Of a stretch of DNA of 64,000 nt, positions 42,415 to 51,746 are shown in pieces (the stretch's first letter is position 1; each line of letters starts with the position of its first letter). Source of the stretch: Planctomycetota bacterium (GTDB lineage: Bacteria > Planctomycetota > UBA1135 > GCA-002686595). A program made the translations under genes and the position numbers. The stretch is from the NCBI GenBank assembly GCA_012959785.1, contig DUCM01000015.1, positions 1-64,000 of the forward strand, given 5' to 3'. The notes under the pieces are model-generated. The model was not told the DNA's origin. It saw only the letters and a list, made by a program, of their open reading frames with translations, and did not search any database.

Positions 42415-43701
42415 GTGTTCGCCGTCGTCCAACGCAACCCCCAGTTTCGCAAGCTTTGGTTCTCGCAACTGGTCAGCCAGGCCGGTGACTGGCTTTCGCG
42501 CATCGCCGTCCTGACCTTGATCGGTCAACTGGCCGGAGCCCAAGAAGCGCTGGCCGTGGGTGGGTTGTACAGCATCGAACTCGCCATTCGGCTCTTGCCC
42601 ACCGCCGCCTTCGGACCGCTCGCCGGCCCGGTGGCCGACCGGCTGCCGCGACGGATGGTGATGATCACCGCCGATGTCCTGCGCGCCGGGGTTGTGCTGG
42701 GCCTGGTGCTTGTCCGGGAGGAGAGCGATCTGTGGTTGCTCTATACCCTCTTGCTGTCGCAGATGAGCCTGGCGATCTTCTTCAACTCGGCGCGCTCGGG
42801 AGCCATGCCCAGCACGGTGCCGCCGAACGAGTTGCACGAAGCCAACATCCTCTCAGCGGCGACCTGGAGCGTGATGCTGGCCCTCGGCACGAGCCTGGGG
42901 GCCTTTATGCTCAGGGTGCTCGACATCCAACAGATATTCATGATTGACGCCGGCACCTATTGCGTCAGCGCCATGTTTCTCCTGGGCCTCAAACTGCCGC
43001 CAGTGACGCAGCACGCCGAGCGCTTTCGGCTGCGCGATCTGATCCTGATGACGGACATGCGTCGGGCCGCGCAACATGTGCGCAGCCTGGGCATTCTGCC
43101 GGTCCTTCTGGCCAAGTCTTTCTGGGGCGCAGCGGGTGGCTATCTGGTCCTGATTTCGATCCTGGGCTCGACGCGCTTCGCGGGCGGCGGAGAATTTGGC
43201 CCGACGGCAACCAGCGCGGCGGGTTTTGCAACAGGCATGCTCTACGCCGCGCGCGGCTTGGGCACGGGCATCGGGCCAATCCTGGGCCGCCGATTCTATG
43301 GCAGCACGCCGCGCCCCCTCGTGCGCCAGATCGTGGGCGGTTTCTTCGTGGCTGCCCTGGGCTATAGCCTGGTGCCCTTCACCCCGGACCTCGCTTCTGC
43401 TTGCGCCTGTGTGTTCCTGGCCCACATGGGCGGCAGTTCGATCTGGGTCGCTTCCACGACCCTCTTGCAGATGCATGTCCACAACGAGTTCCGCGGCCGC
43501 GTTTTCGCCCTCGAGTTCCTGGGCATGACCCTGTCCTTCACCGTGGGCGGTCTGCTTGCCGGGCTCTACTACGACTCCAGCGGAGATGTGGATACGACCC
43601 TCTGGGGCACCTCCATCGCTGTGGCGATCCTGGGGCTGCTTTGGCGTGTTCTGGCCCGCCGCATCGATTTCGATCGGTGCAAGCCGGCGAGGCCGGAGTG
43701 A
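42415..43701 (+). CDS. MFS transporter (EntS/MFS_3-like)
   Basis: A 428-residue polytopic protein of the major facilitator superfamily with a GTG start at 42415. NPQFRKLWFSQLVSQAGDWL at the N-terminus, GPLAGPVADRLPRRMVM (the loop 2-3 motif, GxLaDrxxRr-like) and a second half with GRVFALEFLGMTLSFTVGG fit the EntS-type group of exporters. Twelve helices are plausible. The gene stands alone and is divergent from the MBL hydrolase, so the exported compound is unknown. Confidence 0.87.
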   Translation: MFAVVQRNPQFRKLWFSQLVSQAGDWLSRIAVLTLIGQLAGAQEALAVGGLYSIELAIRLLPTAAFGPLAGPVADRLPRRMVMITADVLRAGVVLGLVLVREESDLWLLYTLLLSQMSLAIFFNSARSGAMPSTVPPNELHEANILSAATWSVMLALGTSLGAFMLRVLDIQQIFMIDAGTYCVSAMFLLGLKLPPVTQHAERFRLRDLILMTDMRRAAQHVRSLGILPVLLAKSFWGAAGGYLVLISILGSTRFAGGGEFGPTATSAAGFATGMLYAARGLGTGIGPILGRRFYGSTPRPLVRQIVGGFFVAALGYSLVPFTPDLASACACVFLAHMGGSSIWVASTTLLQMHVHNEFRGRVFALEFLGMTLSFTVGGLLAGLYYDSSGDVDTTLWGTSIAVAILGLLWRVLARRIDFDRCKPARPE

Positions 43702-44526
43702 TCAGCCGCAGAAGGTGACGCTCAAGCCGTCGGAGAGGTTGAAGCCACTTCCGCCGGCGGCGGGATCGCGGTACCAGAATTGGAAGTTCCAGGTGTCGCC
43801 AGCCTGGATCAGTCCCGGCCCGCTATTCGCCGGAGCGGCATTCAGATCCAAAACGCGCTGCCCGTTGCCCGCAGCATCGGAGACCACCGGCGGACCCAGG
43901 CGAAAGACCCCCAAGCCGCCAGCGCCAACACATCGAAAACCGTCACCGAAGGGCGCCTGGATCTGGCCTGGGCCGTAGAAGAAGAGCCCTGGTTGAATAG
44001 CGGAAGCAGCACTCACCGACAGGCTCAGGTTGTTGGAGGCTACGCTGGCCGTTCCGCCAAAACCCATCAAGGCGCCGGCACCCAAGGAGTTGGGCGAAGT
44101 GCTGCAATAGTTGACCGGCTGCGGACAGCCGGCCTGGATTGTGAGGTTGGCGTTGCTGATGTCCAGGTAGTCGGTGCCTGCATTGTCCATGCGTACGCGC
44201 ACGCGTACCTGACTGGAAGGCGCATTGGGAACGGTCCAGTCGTACTGGTGCATTGAATTCACCGTGGTCGAACCCGGCGCCAGATCCATGGCGATGGGAA
44301 TCCAGGGCCCCGCGGGCCCGCTGGTGGAGTACCACAGGTCCCAGTTCAGTTGGCCGTGAGCGATCTGGACGTGCCATTGCACGGTCACGACCTGACCGGC
44401 GTTGAGGGTCTCGCCGCCATTGGGTGCGTCCAGGGTGACATGGGCCTCTGCTGCGGAGACCAGGGCCAAGAGGGCCAAGAGAGCAGGAGCGCAGGAACTC
44501 TGGGCGCGAGCAAATAGGTTCTGCAT
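43702..44526 (-). CDS. Secreted protein with Ser/Thr-rich beta domain and variant shared C-terminal domain
   Basis: A 274-residue secreted protein with leader MQNLFARAQSSCAPALLALLALVSA. Residues 29-125 form an Ig-like beta domain beginning HVTLDAPNGGETLNAGQVVTV, seen in many surface proteins. The C-terminal part starts CPQPVNYCSTSPNSLG, then IQPGLFFYGPGQI, APFGDGFRCVG, FWYRDPAAG and GFNLSDG. This is the variant form of the domain shared with other secreted proteins in this window. The frame is open upstream to 44685, but the ATG at 44526 gives the signal peptide. It is divergent from the M43-type protease. Confidence 0.8.
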   Translation of the reverse strand: MQNLFARAQSSCAPALLALLALVSAAEAHVTLDAPNGGETLNAGQVVTVQWHVQIAHGQLNWDLWYSTSGPAGPWIPIAMDLAPGSTTVNSMHQYDWTVPNAPSSQVRVRVRMDNAGTDYLDISNANLTIQAGCPQPVNYCSTSPNSLGAGALMGFGGTASVASNNLSLSVSAASAIQPGLFFYGPGQIQAPFGDGFRCVGAGGLGVFRLGPPVVSDAAGNGQRVLDLNAAPANSGPGLIQAGDTWNFQFWYRDPAAGGSGFNLSDGLSVTFCG

Positions 44527-44592
44527 GGAAAGGGGGGTGGTGGCCAGTGGGAAAGGGCGTTGGACCCTGTCCATTGTCCAGCATGGAGGGGT

Positions 44593-44626
44593 ATTGGGGG
44601 GTAGTCTTGGGAAGTATTCCCCCAAT
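44593..44626. promoter_or_regulatory. 8-bp inverted repeat between two divergent secreted-protein genes
   Basis: ATTGGGGG and CCCCCAAT are separated by 18 nt in the 267-nt intergenic region that serves both the 43702-44526 and 44794-46812 genes. The spacing would suit a dimeric operator or a looped promoter element. The repeat is short, so weak support. Confidence 0.3.
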
Positions 44627-44793
44627 TCGGGCGCACCAATGCCCCCCACTCTGCGTCCGAAAGGCCCTGGTCCCGTCCTCACCACCCGGCGTCACGCTCC
44701 GCTATTACTGGACCTCACCCAGGAAGACCCCACCGAAGAAGCCCCTGCCCAGGGACATCCCCAGCTCCTCTGCTCCCCGGAGAACCAACAACC

Positions 44794-46812
44794 ATGAGAA
44801 TCCGATCTCTCCTGTGCGCCAGCATCACGCTGGCAGCTGCCACGACCCTCACAGCCCAGACAACGACCTCCACTCGGTCTTCTCAAGGCCAGGGCATCGC
44901 GCCCCCCTCCCAGGGCATCTTGGCACCCAGCCAGCGCTGCGGCACCCCGGCCCATGATCCGCGGCGCTTTTCGACCATGGTCGTGGCTCCTTCCGACTGC
45001 GCCTACGGCTCGACCTCGCCCAACCCGGCCTACAACCCCACCACGACCCTGACGATCCCAGTCGTGGTGCATGTGATCCAGAACAGCAGTGGCACGGGAT
45101 TCATCAGCGCGGCCTTGGTGCAGAGCCAGATCGACATTTTGAATGAGGACTTCCTGGCCATGGCCGGAACCCTGGGTGCCCCGGGCACCAACTCGGAGAT
45201 TCAATTTGAACTGGCCAGCACGGATCCGGCGGGCAACCCCACTTCTGGCATCACCTACACGACCAACACGAGTTGGTACAACGACAGTGGCTCCTATTGG
45301 AACTCGCTCTCGTGGGACACGAACAACTACCTCAACATCTACACCAACAGCGCGGGTGGCTTCCTCGGTTATGTGCCGGACATCCCCCAGGGAGGAATCG
45401 TCGGCTCGGCCTCTGACCGCGTGGTCGTCTACTGGGCCTCCTTCGGACGCAACGGTCCCATCGGCCCGCCGTACAACAAGGGCCGCACCACAACCCACGA
45501 AGTTGGCCATTACCTCGGTCTGTACCACACCTTCGACGGCGGTTGCGGAGCGGGCAGCTGCTACACGAGCGGTGATCGTATCTGCGACACCAATCCCGAG
45601 TCCTCATCGACCCTCGGCTGCCCGGGCAGCAAGTCCAGTTGCGGTAGCGCCGATCCCTTCCACAATTACATGGACTACACCGACGACATCTGCATGTGGG
45701 AGTTCTCGCCGGAGCAGGCCAACCGCATGCGCTGCACTCTGGAAAACTGGCGCCCCGCCCTGGCGAACACGGGCGGACCGCCGCCCACGGGCAGCGCGGT
45801 TTCACTGAACATCGACATAGGCAGCAACACCACCTTCCCCGTGCCCGGCAGCGGATACGGAGCTGCGGCATCGCAGGCGGGCACCTGGAACGGTGTTGCG
45901 GGCAATGCCGTGGGCCAAGCCCTGTTGGCCACCGATGGCAGCGCCAGTGGCGTCACCATCGGTGTCAGTGGCGGCAACGGTAGTTTTGAGTTCAACAACG
46001 CATCGACTACAGGCAATGTCGAACGCATCCTCGACGACATCCAGGACGCAGGTGCTTCGACCTGGACCCTCAATGGCCTGGCCAGCGGAACCTACACAGT
46101 CTATCTCTACTCGTGGGCGCCCGATGACCCCACGGGCTTCACCAGCGGGCTGAACGTGGTGGGCGGAAGCGCCGGGCTGCAGATTTGTGGTGGCGCCGGC
46201 TGGACCGGAGGCTTCGTGAACGGCAGCCATTTCGTGACGGACACGGTCTCCGTCACGGGCGGCACAATCACTATTCAGGTTTCCCAGATCGCCGGTGCAC
46301 CGAGCAGCTTGAACGCCATCCAGATCGTGGCCCTTGGCGGTAGCAGCGGGCCGGGTACGGCCTTCTGCTTCGGCGATGGCGGCGGCACGGCCTGCCCCTG
46401 TGGCAACTCGGCTGGAGCAGCCGAAGGCTGCGGCAACAGCAACGGCCCCGGTGCCGAGATGACAGGTAGCGGTTCCAATTCGGCCAGCACGGGAAACCTG
46501 GTGCTCTCCACCACGGGCCTGATCGCGGGTCAGCCTGGGCTCTACTTCCAGGGCAACAACGCGGTGGGCGGCGGCAACGGCGTGATCTTTGGCGACGGCT
46601 TGCGCTGCGCCGGGGGCTCGACGGTGCGCTTGCAAGTCGTGACAGCGAATGGCGCGGGCGCTTCGAGCACCTCGCTCAACATCGCGGCCGCGGGCGGCGC
46701 GGCGGCGGGCCAAACCCGGCGCTACCAGCTCTGGTACCGCGACCCCACGGCTGGCCCGTGCCTCAGCGGCTTCAACCTCTCAGGCGGCTACGAAGTCGTC
46801 TGGACGCCCTGA
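44794..46812 (+). CDS. Secreted M43-type zinc metalloprotease with shared C-terminal domain
   Basis: A 672-residue protein with leader MRIRSLLCASITLAAATTLTA. The protease part (about 60-330) has the zinc motif HEVGHYLGLYH (H235, E236, H239, H245) and the Met-turn region NYMDYTDDICMWEF, as in pappalysin/cytophagalysin (M43) peptidases. A middle beta-sandwich region (about 335-520) includes TWTLNGLASGTYTVYLYSW. From about 525 (FCFGDGGGTACPCGN) comes the shared Cys-rich C-terminal domain ending GFNLSGGYEVVW. Likely role: extracellular protein breakdown, with the tail for surface sorting. An intrinsic terminator follows the stop. Confidence 0.9.
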   Translation: MRIRSLLCASITLAAATTLTAQTTTSTRSSQGQGIAPPSQGILAPSQRCGTPAHDPRRFSTMVVAPSDCAYGSTSPNPAYNPTTTLTIPVVVHVIQNSSGTGFISAALVQSQIDILNEDFLAMAGTLGAPGTNSEIQFELASTDPAGNPTSGITYTTNTSWYNDSGSYWNSLSWDTNNYLNIYTNSAGGFLGYVPDIPQGGIVGSASDRVVVYWASFGRNGPIGPPYNKGRTTTHEVGHYLGLYHTFDGGCGAGSCYTSGDRICDTNPESSSTLGCPGSKSSCGSADPFHNYMDYTDDICMWEFSPEQANRMRCTLENWRPALANTGGPPPTGSAVSLNIDIGSNTTFPVPGSGYGAAASQAGTWNGVAGNAVGQALLATDGSASGVTIGVSGGNGSFEFNNASTTGNVERILDDIQDAGASTWTLNGLASGTYTVYLYSWAPDDPTGFTSGLNVVGGSAGLQICGGAGWTGGFVNGSHFVTDTVSVTGGTITIQVSQIAGAPSSLNAIQIVALGGSSGPGTAFCFGDGGGTACPCGNSAGAAEGCGNSNGPGAEMTGSGSNSASTGNLVLSTTGLIAGQPGLYFQGNNAVGGGNGVIFGDGLRCAGGSTVRLQVVTANGAGASSTSLNIAAAGGAAAGQTRRYQLWYRDPTAGPCLSGFNLSGGYEVVWTP

Positions 46813-46839
46813 TCCAACCAACGAATGGCTCTCCCCAGA

Positions 46840-46882
46840 GGGGCCTTGTTGTGGCGCGCGCCGCAGCAAGGCCCCGTTTTTT
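46840..46882 (+). terminator. Intrinsic terminator after the M43 protease gene
   Basis: A 12-bp stem (GGGGCCTTGTTG with CAGCAAGGCCCC, one G-T pair) closes a 12-nt loop and is followed by a run of six T. This is the clearest factor-independent terminator in the window. Confidence 0.9.
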
Positions 46883-46894
46883 GGGGCCTGTCGC

Positions 46895-48568
46895 CTACCT
46901 GTGCCCGCTACGCAGGATGGACCAGAGCAGCATCAAGCCGATCGAAAACGAGGTCCCAAAGCCAATCAGACCCAGGACCGGCAACCCCATCAGCATGGGG
47001 CCACTGTCAATGGTCATGGAGATCGAAGTGCCCACGATCAAGGCCGCGGTGATCAAACCCACGGTCACGCGGTTGGCACTGCGGTCGAGTTGCTGACCGA
47101 AGTCATCCAAGCGCTTCAAGTCGAGTTCGATTCGGAGGCCACCGCGGCGAGCACGCATGACGAGCCGGCGTAGGTCGCGGGGCAGGGCGACCATCAAGCG
47201 CCGCAGGTCCTTCCAGTTGCTCTGGATGATTCGCTGGGGCGAACTCACGCGGCGGATCATGCGCCGCGCCACTGGTTCGAGGTGCTCGTCGAGGGAGAAG
47301 CTCGGGTCGAGACGCCTGCCGAGGCCCTCAAGGGTCAGAAAGACCTTGATCAGCATGGCCACATCCGCGGGCAGCACGAGGTTGTTCTCGCGCACGATGC
47401 TGGTGATGTCGCGCAGCATTCCGGCCACATCGAGGTCCTTCAGTTCGTGGCCTATGTAGCGGTCTAGGAAGGCGCTGCAGTCCTGGGCCAGGGCGTCGAT
47501 GTCGATTTCGGCACCGTCCGACCATTCGAGCAGGGTGTCCACCAGCCCATCCTCATCGCGGTCGATGATGGCGGCGAGCATGAGCACAAACTGCTGGCGG
47601 CGCTCGACCGAGAGCCGCCCCACCATGCCGAAGTCGAGCAAGCCCACCTGACCTTCGGGGAGGAAGAGCACATTCCCCGGGTGCGGGTCGGCGTGATAGA
47701 AGCCATCATCGAAAACCATGCGCAGGATGGTGTCCGCGCCGATGGAGGCGATGCGTTCTGGATCGAGCCCCGGGGGGTGATTGCCACGGATCCAGGCGGC
47801 AGCGCTATGGCCGTCGAGGAATTCCTGTACGACAAGGCGTGTGCATGAAAATTCGCCGAAGACCTCGGGGATCACCAGGTCTTCAGAGTCCCTCAGGTTG
47901 CGCGCAATCTGTTCGGTATTGCGAGCTTCGACCGAGAAGTCGAGTTCGGCCTTGAGCGAGCGCGAGAACTGCCGCACGACCACCTGTGGCCTGAAGCGGC
48001 GCAGTTCGATGACTTCCTTTTCGAGGATCTCGGCCAGGCGTTCGAGCAGTCGCAGGTCGGCGCGCACCTTCTTCTCGATGCCGGGCCTGCGAATCTTGAG
48101 GATCACATCACGACCGTCTGGCAGTTGCGCCCGGTGGACCTGGCCGATGGAACCGGCGGCGAAAGGCTCGATGTCGAGATCGGAAAAGACCTCTTCGGGA
48201 GGCCGGCCGAGGTCCTGGGTCAACTGGCTGCGTAGGTCCTCGAAGGGCACGGTGCCCACGCCTGATTGCAGGTGCGAGAGCTCGTCGATGTACTCCGGCG
48301 GCAGGAGATCCCCACGACTTGCGAGGAGTTGACCGAGCTTGACAAAGGTCGGCCCGAGCTTCTCGATGGCCAGGCGCACCCTGTGCGGCGCTGGCAGTTC
48401 TTCGAGGCCACGCACCGTCTCCCAGTGCAACACGCTGCCGGCGCGGTGCAAGAAACCGAGCAGGCCCATGCGCTGCACAAGGTCCTTGAACCCGAACTCC
48501 ACCAGTACCTGCGTGATTTCACGCAGGCGGCCAAAGTCCTCAGCGGCGATCAGAACATTGATAAGCAC
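46895..48568 (-). CDS. UbiB/ABC1 (AarF) family atypical kinase
   Basis: Taking GTG at 48568 as the start, 557 residues with the UbiB signature: the KxGQ motif (LGPTFVKLGQLL, K77-Q80), the Ala-rich loop AAGSIGQVHRA (137-147), the active-site lysine K158, HADPHPGNVLF (293-303) and LLDFGMVG (311-318). Two transmembrane helices lie at the C-terminus (about 500-550). UbiB-type proteins are ATPases that promote quinone or lipid-like metabolite synthesis at the membrane. The frame is open to 49069, but this part lies over the GNAT gene. The GNAT gene precedes it with a 55-nt gap. Confidence 0.92.
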   Translation of the reverse strand: MLINVLIAAEDFGRLREITQVLVEFGFKDLVQRMGLLGFLHRAGSVLHWETVRGLEELPAPHRVRLAIEKLGPTFVKLGQLLASRGDLLPPEYIDELSHLQSGVGTVPFEDLRSQLTQDLGRPPEEVFSDLDIEPFAAGSIGQVHRAQLPDGRDVILKIRRPGIEKKVRADLRLLERLAEILEKEVIELRRFRPQVVVRQFSRSLKAELDFSVEARNTEQIARNLRDSEDLVIPEVFGEFSCTRLVVQEFLDGHSAAAWIRGNHPPGLDPERIASIGADTILRMVFDDGFYHADPHPGNVLFLPEGQVGLLDFGMVGRLSVERRQQFVLMLAAIIDRDEDGLVDTLLEWSDGAEIDIDALAQDCSAFLDRYIGHELKDLDVAGMLRDITSIVRENNLVLPADVAMLIKVFLTLEGLGRRLDPSFSLDEHLEPVARRMIRRVSSPQRIIQSNWKDLRRLMVALPRDLRRLVMRARRGGLRIELDLKRLDDFGQQLDRSANRVTVGLITAALIVGTSISMTIDSGPMLMGLPVLGLIGFGTSFSIGLMLLWSILRSGHR

Positions 48569-48623
48569 AACCAGGAAGGTAGCTCGCGGGCCTCGCGAGC
48601 ACCACCAGCGTCCGGGGAACGGA

Positions 48624-49262
48624 TCAAAGGCCGCTCTCTTCTTGGCCTTTGGGCAGCATGGCTCGCCCGGCCTCATCGAACGCTCGCAGGGGAGTTCGGC
48701 CCACGGGGCTGCTGCTGAGTTCGCATTTTTTGAGCTGAAACACCAACTGCGGAAGGCCGCCGGTTGTGGGGCTTGGCTCAGGCGGGGCGATTTCGTGAAA
48801 CCCGAGCTTGCGCGGAATGCGGATGCTGGCGTGGTTTTCGGCTGCCACACGAATCTCGACGCGCTCGGCGCCCATGATTTCAAGGGCGACGCGAGCAGCC
48901 GCTGCCGCCGCCCTTGTAGCCAGGCCGCGGCCCGTGGCGCTCGTGCGCACCCAATAGCCAATTTCCAAAGCCCCTGGCCCCACCCGCGGGTGCAACCCCA
49001 AGGCCCCCAGGACACCGCCCTGCGGGTGAAACAACCCATAGAAAAAATCCCGACCCTCGCGAGAGGCATCGCGCCAATCCTGGATCCGGGTCAGGCGTGC
49101 CTCAAGATCGAGGGGCTCCTCAGCCGCCCAGGGCATCCACGGGAGGAGTTGCTCGCGACTCTCCCGCAAGGCCTCATCCAGGCCCACCACATCCCCCACA
49201 CCCCACGAAGCCAGGAAGCAGCCCGTGGTTTCGATTCTGGGTACCGGGGAAAATGCCGCCAT
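48624..49262 (-). CDS. GNAT-family N-acetyltransferase (RimJ/RimL-like)
   Basis: From ATG at 49262 the product has 212 residues. GNAT motif A is recognisable as LEIGYWVRTSATGRGLATRAA (two overlapping blocks), and motif B as AERVEIRVAAENHASIRIPRKLGF. This resembles RimJ/RimL/SpeG-type acetyltransferases that use acetyl-CoA on protein N-termini or small amines. An alternative start lies 13 codons upstream. The C-terminal 40 residues after the GNAT core are not conserved. It may be co-transcribed with the UbiB-type kinase. Substrate unknown. Confidence 0.82.
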   Translation of the reverse strand: MAAFSPVPRIETTGCFLASWGVGDVVGLDEALRESREQLLPWMPWAAEEPLDLEARLTRIQDWRDASREGRDFFYGLFHPQGGVLGALGLHPRVGPGALEIGYWVRTSATGRGLATRAAAAAARVALEIMGAERVEIRVAAENHASIRIPRKLGFHEIAPPEPSPTTGGLPQLVFQLKKCELSSSPVGRTPLRAFDEAGRAMLPKGQEESGL

Positions 49263-49878
49263 GCTCGGCAATCCTAGCTCAGGAATCCTGAGGAGCACCA
49301 CCCCCTGGGTGGGGTTGCGGGCCCCTTAGGAAATTGAAGGCTCATGACCCCTGGACAGAACCGGGCCGTGCCCTGAGAATCCAGAGTGAAGGAGTTTTGA
49401 GGAGCAGGCTGGAGATACCGACCGCCCCGGGCCTGCGCCCAATCTGTCGCCAGTATCGGCTTTCGCTGGCAATGCACCTTCGCCAGCGCCGGTTGCTCTG
49501 TGCGCCTGCTGGTTCTATTCGAAGGCAAGAGCTCAACGCGCCCTTGGCGTTTTGCTGCAAAGGGAAGGCAAAGGAGATTTTCTTATGAGGTATGAAACTC
49601 GCTGGCAAGAGGGCCCCCGGCACTCCCACCACCATGGGCTCTTTGCGCGCCAAAATGAAGGCAGTGGGGCGCTAATGCGCGCCCTTGGTGCGAGCGACCC
49701 GAGCGGCTTCTCCGAAGGAGCTGAAACGAAGGCTTGCACTGACCCTGATTCGGGTATCTCCTAGCGCTCGGCATACGAGGCGGGTCCGCCAGCCTCGTCG
49801 CTAGATGTTCAAAGTTTTGGCTCCTCATATCTCCCGATTGCCGCGATCCCGCGCCGCAACCCTTCGGACTCCTCAGCT
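49263..49878. other. Intergenic region without a recognisable gene
   Basis: About 615 bp between the GNAT gene (minus) and the McrB-like ATPase (plus). Short frames of 60-100 codons in several directions show no family resemblance. A GC-rich hairpin-like CCACCCCCTGGGTGGGG lies at about 49301. The region presumably holds the promoter of the ATPase gene. Confidence 0.5.
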
Positions 49879-51633
49879 ATGACCTTCGAGATCTCTCCCG
49901 GTAGCGCCATCGGTTGCCGCACGAACGCCCACCGCCACGGTTGGGACGGTTCCATTTGCGAAAGCGCTTGTGATTGGGCTTGTGGCATCGAACCCGATTT
50001 CCGCGCGAAGTACTGCGCCAAGGAGATTGCGCGCTGTTTCCATCTGCACCTGTTCGATGACGACGGACCGCACCTCGTCATCCCCGACAGCGGCGTGGGT
50101 TGGGCCCTGCGCGAAGACGCCACGGTCTTCGACGACCAGATTCTGTTGATCTGGGCACCGCAAGCCGATGAGCCCGAAGGAGTCTCGTCGGACAAGCCTT
50201 CCAATTCATTCATGGCGGGAGCCTACCGGGTGCAAAGCGTCGAGCGCAGCGAGCAACGCAACCATGTGGAGTGGAAGATTCACCCTCACGACGATGGCTG
50301 GACTTTTATCGGCTGCCTGGATGTGCCCGCGCCGCGCTTCAGCCACCTCGGTGGCCCCTACATCAAGCAAGTCGAGCGCTCGGCTCTCGCGCCCCTGTTC
50401 GAATCGGCGCGCAAGGCCGGAGAAGTGGTGGACGATGTCTGGAGCGAAGAAGAACGCGACCGCCTGGTCCACTTTTCGGAGAACCTCGAGGAGTGGCTCG
50501 ACATCGCCGAGAAGCGCGCCGCACACTTTGCGATTCCCATGCCCATGCCGCGCAGCACCAAGGCAGCCGAAAAGCCCGCCAGCGCACCCACCGCGCTGCA
50601 AACGCGAGTCATCCCCACGCCGCCCAAGAAGCCGCGGCCCACGCCCCCGGCACACTTTCCGCTGCTTGCCGCCGACAAGGCCGAGACCATCGAGAGCATC
50701 TATGGCAGCGAGACTCTGGCATCCCTGCGCGCCGCTTCCCTGACCCGGCCGCTCGTGATCCTGCGCGGAGCCCCTGGAGTGGGCAAGAGCCACCTCGCCC
50801 TCGACTTGATCGATGACCCCAAACGCGAGCGCACCTTGGTGGTGCCGGTTTCCGCTTCATGGCGTGGGCGCAACGACCTGCTCGGCTATCTCAATCGGGG
50901 CCGCAATCAATTCGAACCGAGCTTCTTCATCAATTTCCTGCGCGCCGCCCAGCACGCCTGGGAGATCGGTGACTATGCCTCCCGCATCGTCGTGTTCGAA
51001 AACTTCGATCTGAACCCGCCGGAGATCTGGCTCTCGGAAATCCTGCTGCGGGCTTCCTACCCCGTGGATTGCACCGCGGACCGCACCTTCACCCTGCCCG
51101 GCGATTCCGTCCGCGGCTGGGATGGCGCAGCCCAGACCAGCGTTTTCCTGTCGCCCGCTGTGCGCTTCGTGGCCACCATTGACGATCCCGTGCGCAGCGA
51201 CGCTCTCTCTGGACGCCTCCTGGACAAGGCCGCCGTGGTGCGACTCGATATCCAGCCCGGGGCTGCCCTGTCCCTCCGAGGTGTTTCGATCGACAAGAAG
51301 ATGACCCAGGCCATCGAGGCCCTGGACAAATGCACGAGACCCCTCTCGGCAGCCTTCACCTTCAGCGCCGCCGGATCGCTCAAGGTCTGCTTGGAGAACC
51401 TGGACGACCTGGGCGTGGATGGTTGGGGCGCGATCGATCTGGTGCTGCGCCAGGAATTGATCAGCAAGCTGGAACTCCACGCGCCCGCTGGAATCGAGGC
51501 CGAGGCGCACAAGGAATTGGCCGCCTGGACCCGCAAGTACGGGAAAAAGCTCGCCCAATGCGGGCAGCTGCTGGAGAGTTGGGGCGCAACCGTGGTCCCT
51601 TCCGTGACCACCAAGGCTGCCGTCAAGGCGTAG
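49879..51633 (+). CDS. McrB-like AAA+ ATPase with unusual Cys/His-rich N-terminal domain
   Basis: A 584-residue protein. The N-terminal 170 residues begin with a Cys/His cluster (GCRTNAHRHGWDGSIC; C13, H18, H20, C27, C31, C35, C46, C53), unlike any common domain I know. After a charged region and a Pro-rich linker (about 215-255) comes an AAA+ core. It has Walker A GAPGVGKSH (297-305), an McrB-like NDLLGYLNRGRNQFEPS (332-348), a degenerate Walker B IVVFENFD (370-377) and sensor/arginine region VATIDDPVRSDALSGRLLDKA. McrB-like motors usually drive a nuclease partner in modified-DNA restriction; no McrC-like gene is adjacent. The nearest neighbours are a zinc-ribbon protein and a SMUG1-type glycosylase. 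Confidence 0.7.
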   Translation: MTFEISPGSAIGCRTNAHRHGWDGSICESACDWACGIEPDFRAKYCAKEIARCFHLHLFDDDGPHLVIPDSGVGWALREDATVFDDQILLIWAPQADEPEGVSSDKPSNSFMAGAYRVQSVERSEQRNHVEWKIHPHDDGWTFIGCLDVPAPRFSHLGGPYIKQVERSALAPLFESARKAGEVVDDVWSEEERDRLVHFSENLEEWLDIAEKRAAHFAIPMPMPRSTKAAEKPASAPTALQTRVIPTPPKKPRPTPPAHFPLLAADKAETIESIYGSETLASLRAASLTRPLVILRGAPGVGKSHLALDLIDDPKRERTLVVPVSASWRGRNDLLGYLNRGRNQFEPSFFINFLRAAQHAWEIGDYASRIVVFENFDLNPPEIWLSEILLRASYPVDCTADRTFTLPGDSVRGWDGAAQTSVFLSPAVRFVATIDDPVRSDALSGRLLDKAAVVRLDIQPGAALSLRGVSIDKKMTQAIEALDKCTRPLSAAFTFSAAGSLKVCLENLDDLGVDGWGAIDLVLRQELISKLELHAPAGIEAEAHKELAAWTRKYGKKLAQCGQLLESWGATVVPSVTTKAAVKA

Positions 51634-51746
51634 TCCAGATGTGAGGGCGACGCAAAGCCCCGCCCCCCTGTGTCGGATAGTTCCGCCGCACGAATCGGCG
51701 CTTTTCGGGCGGGTCTCCTGCACGGCGAGCCCTATGCTCTGCCCCC

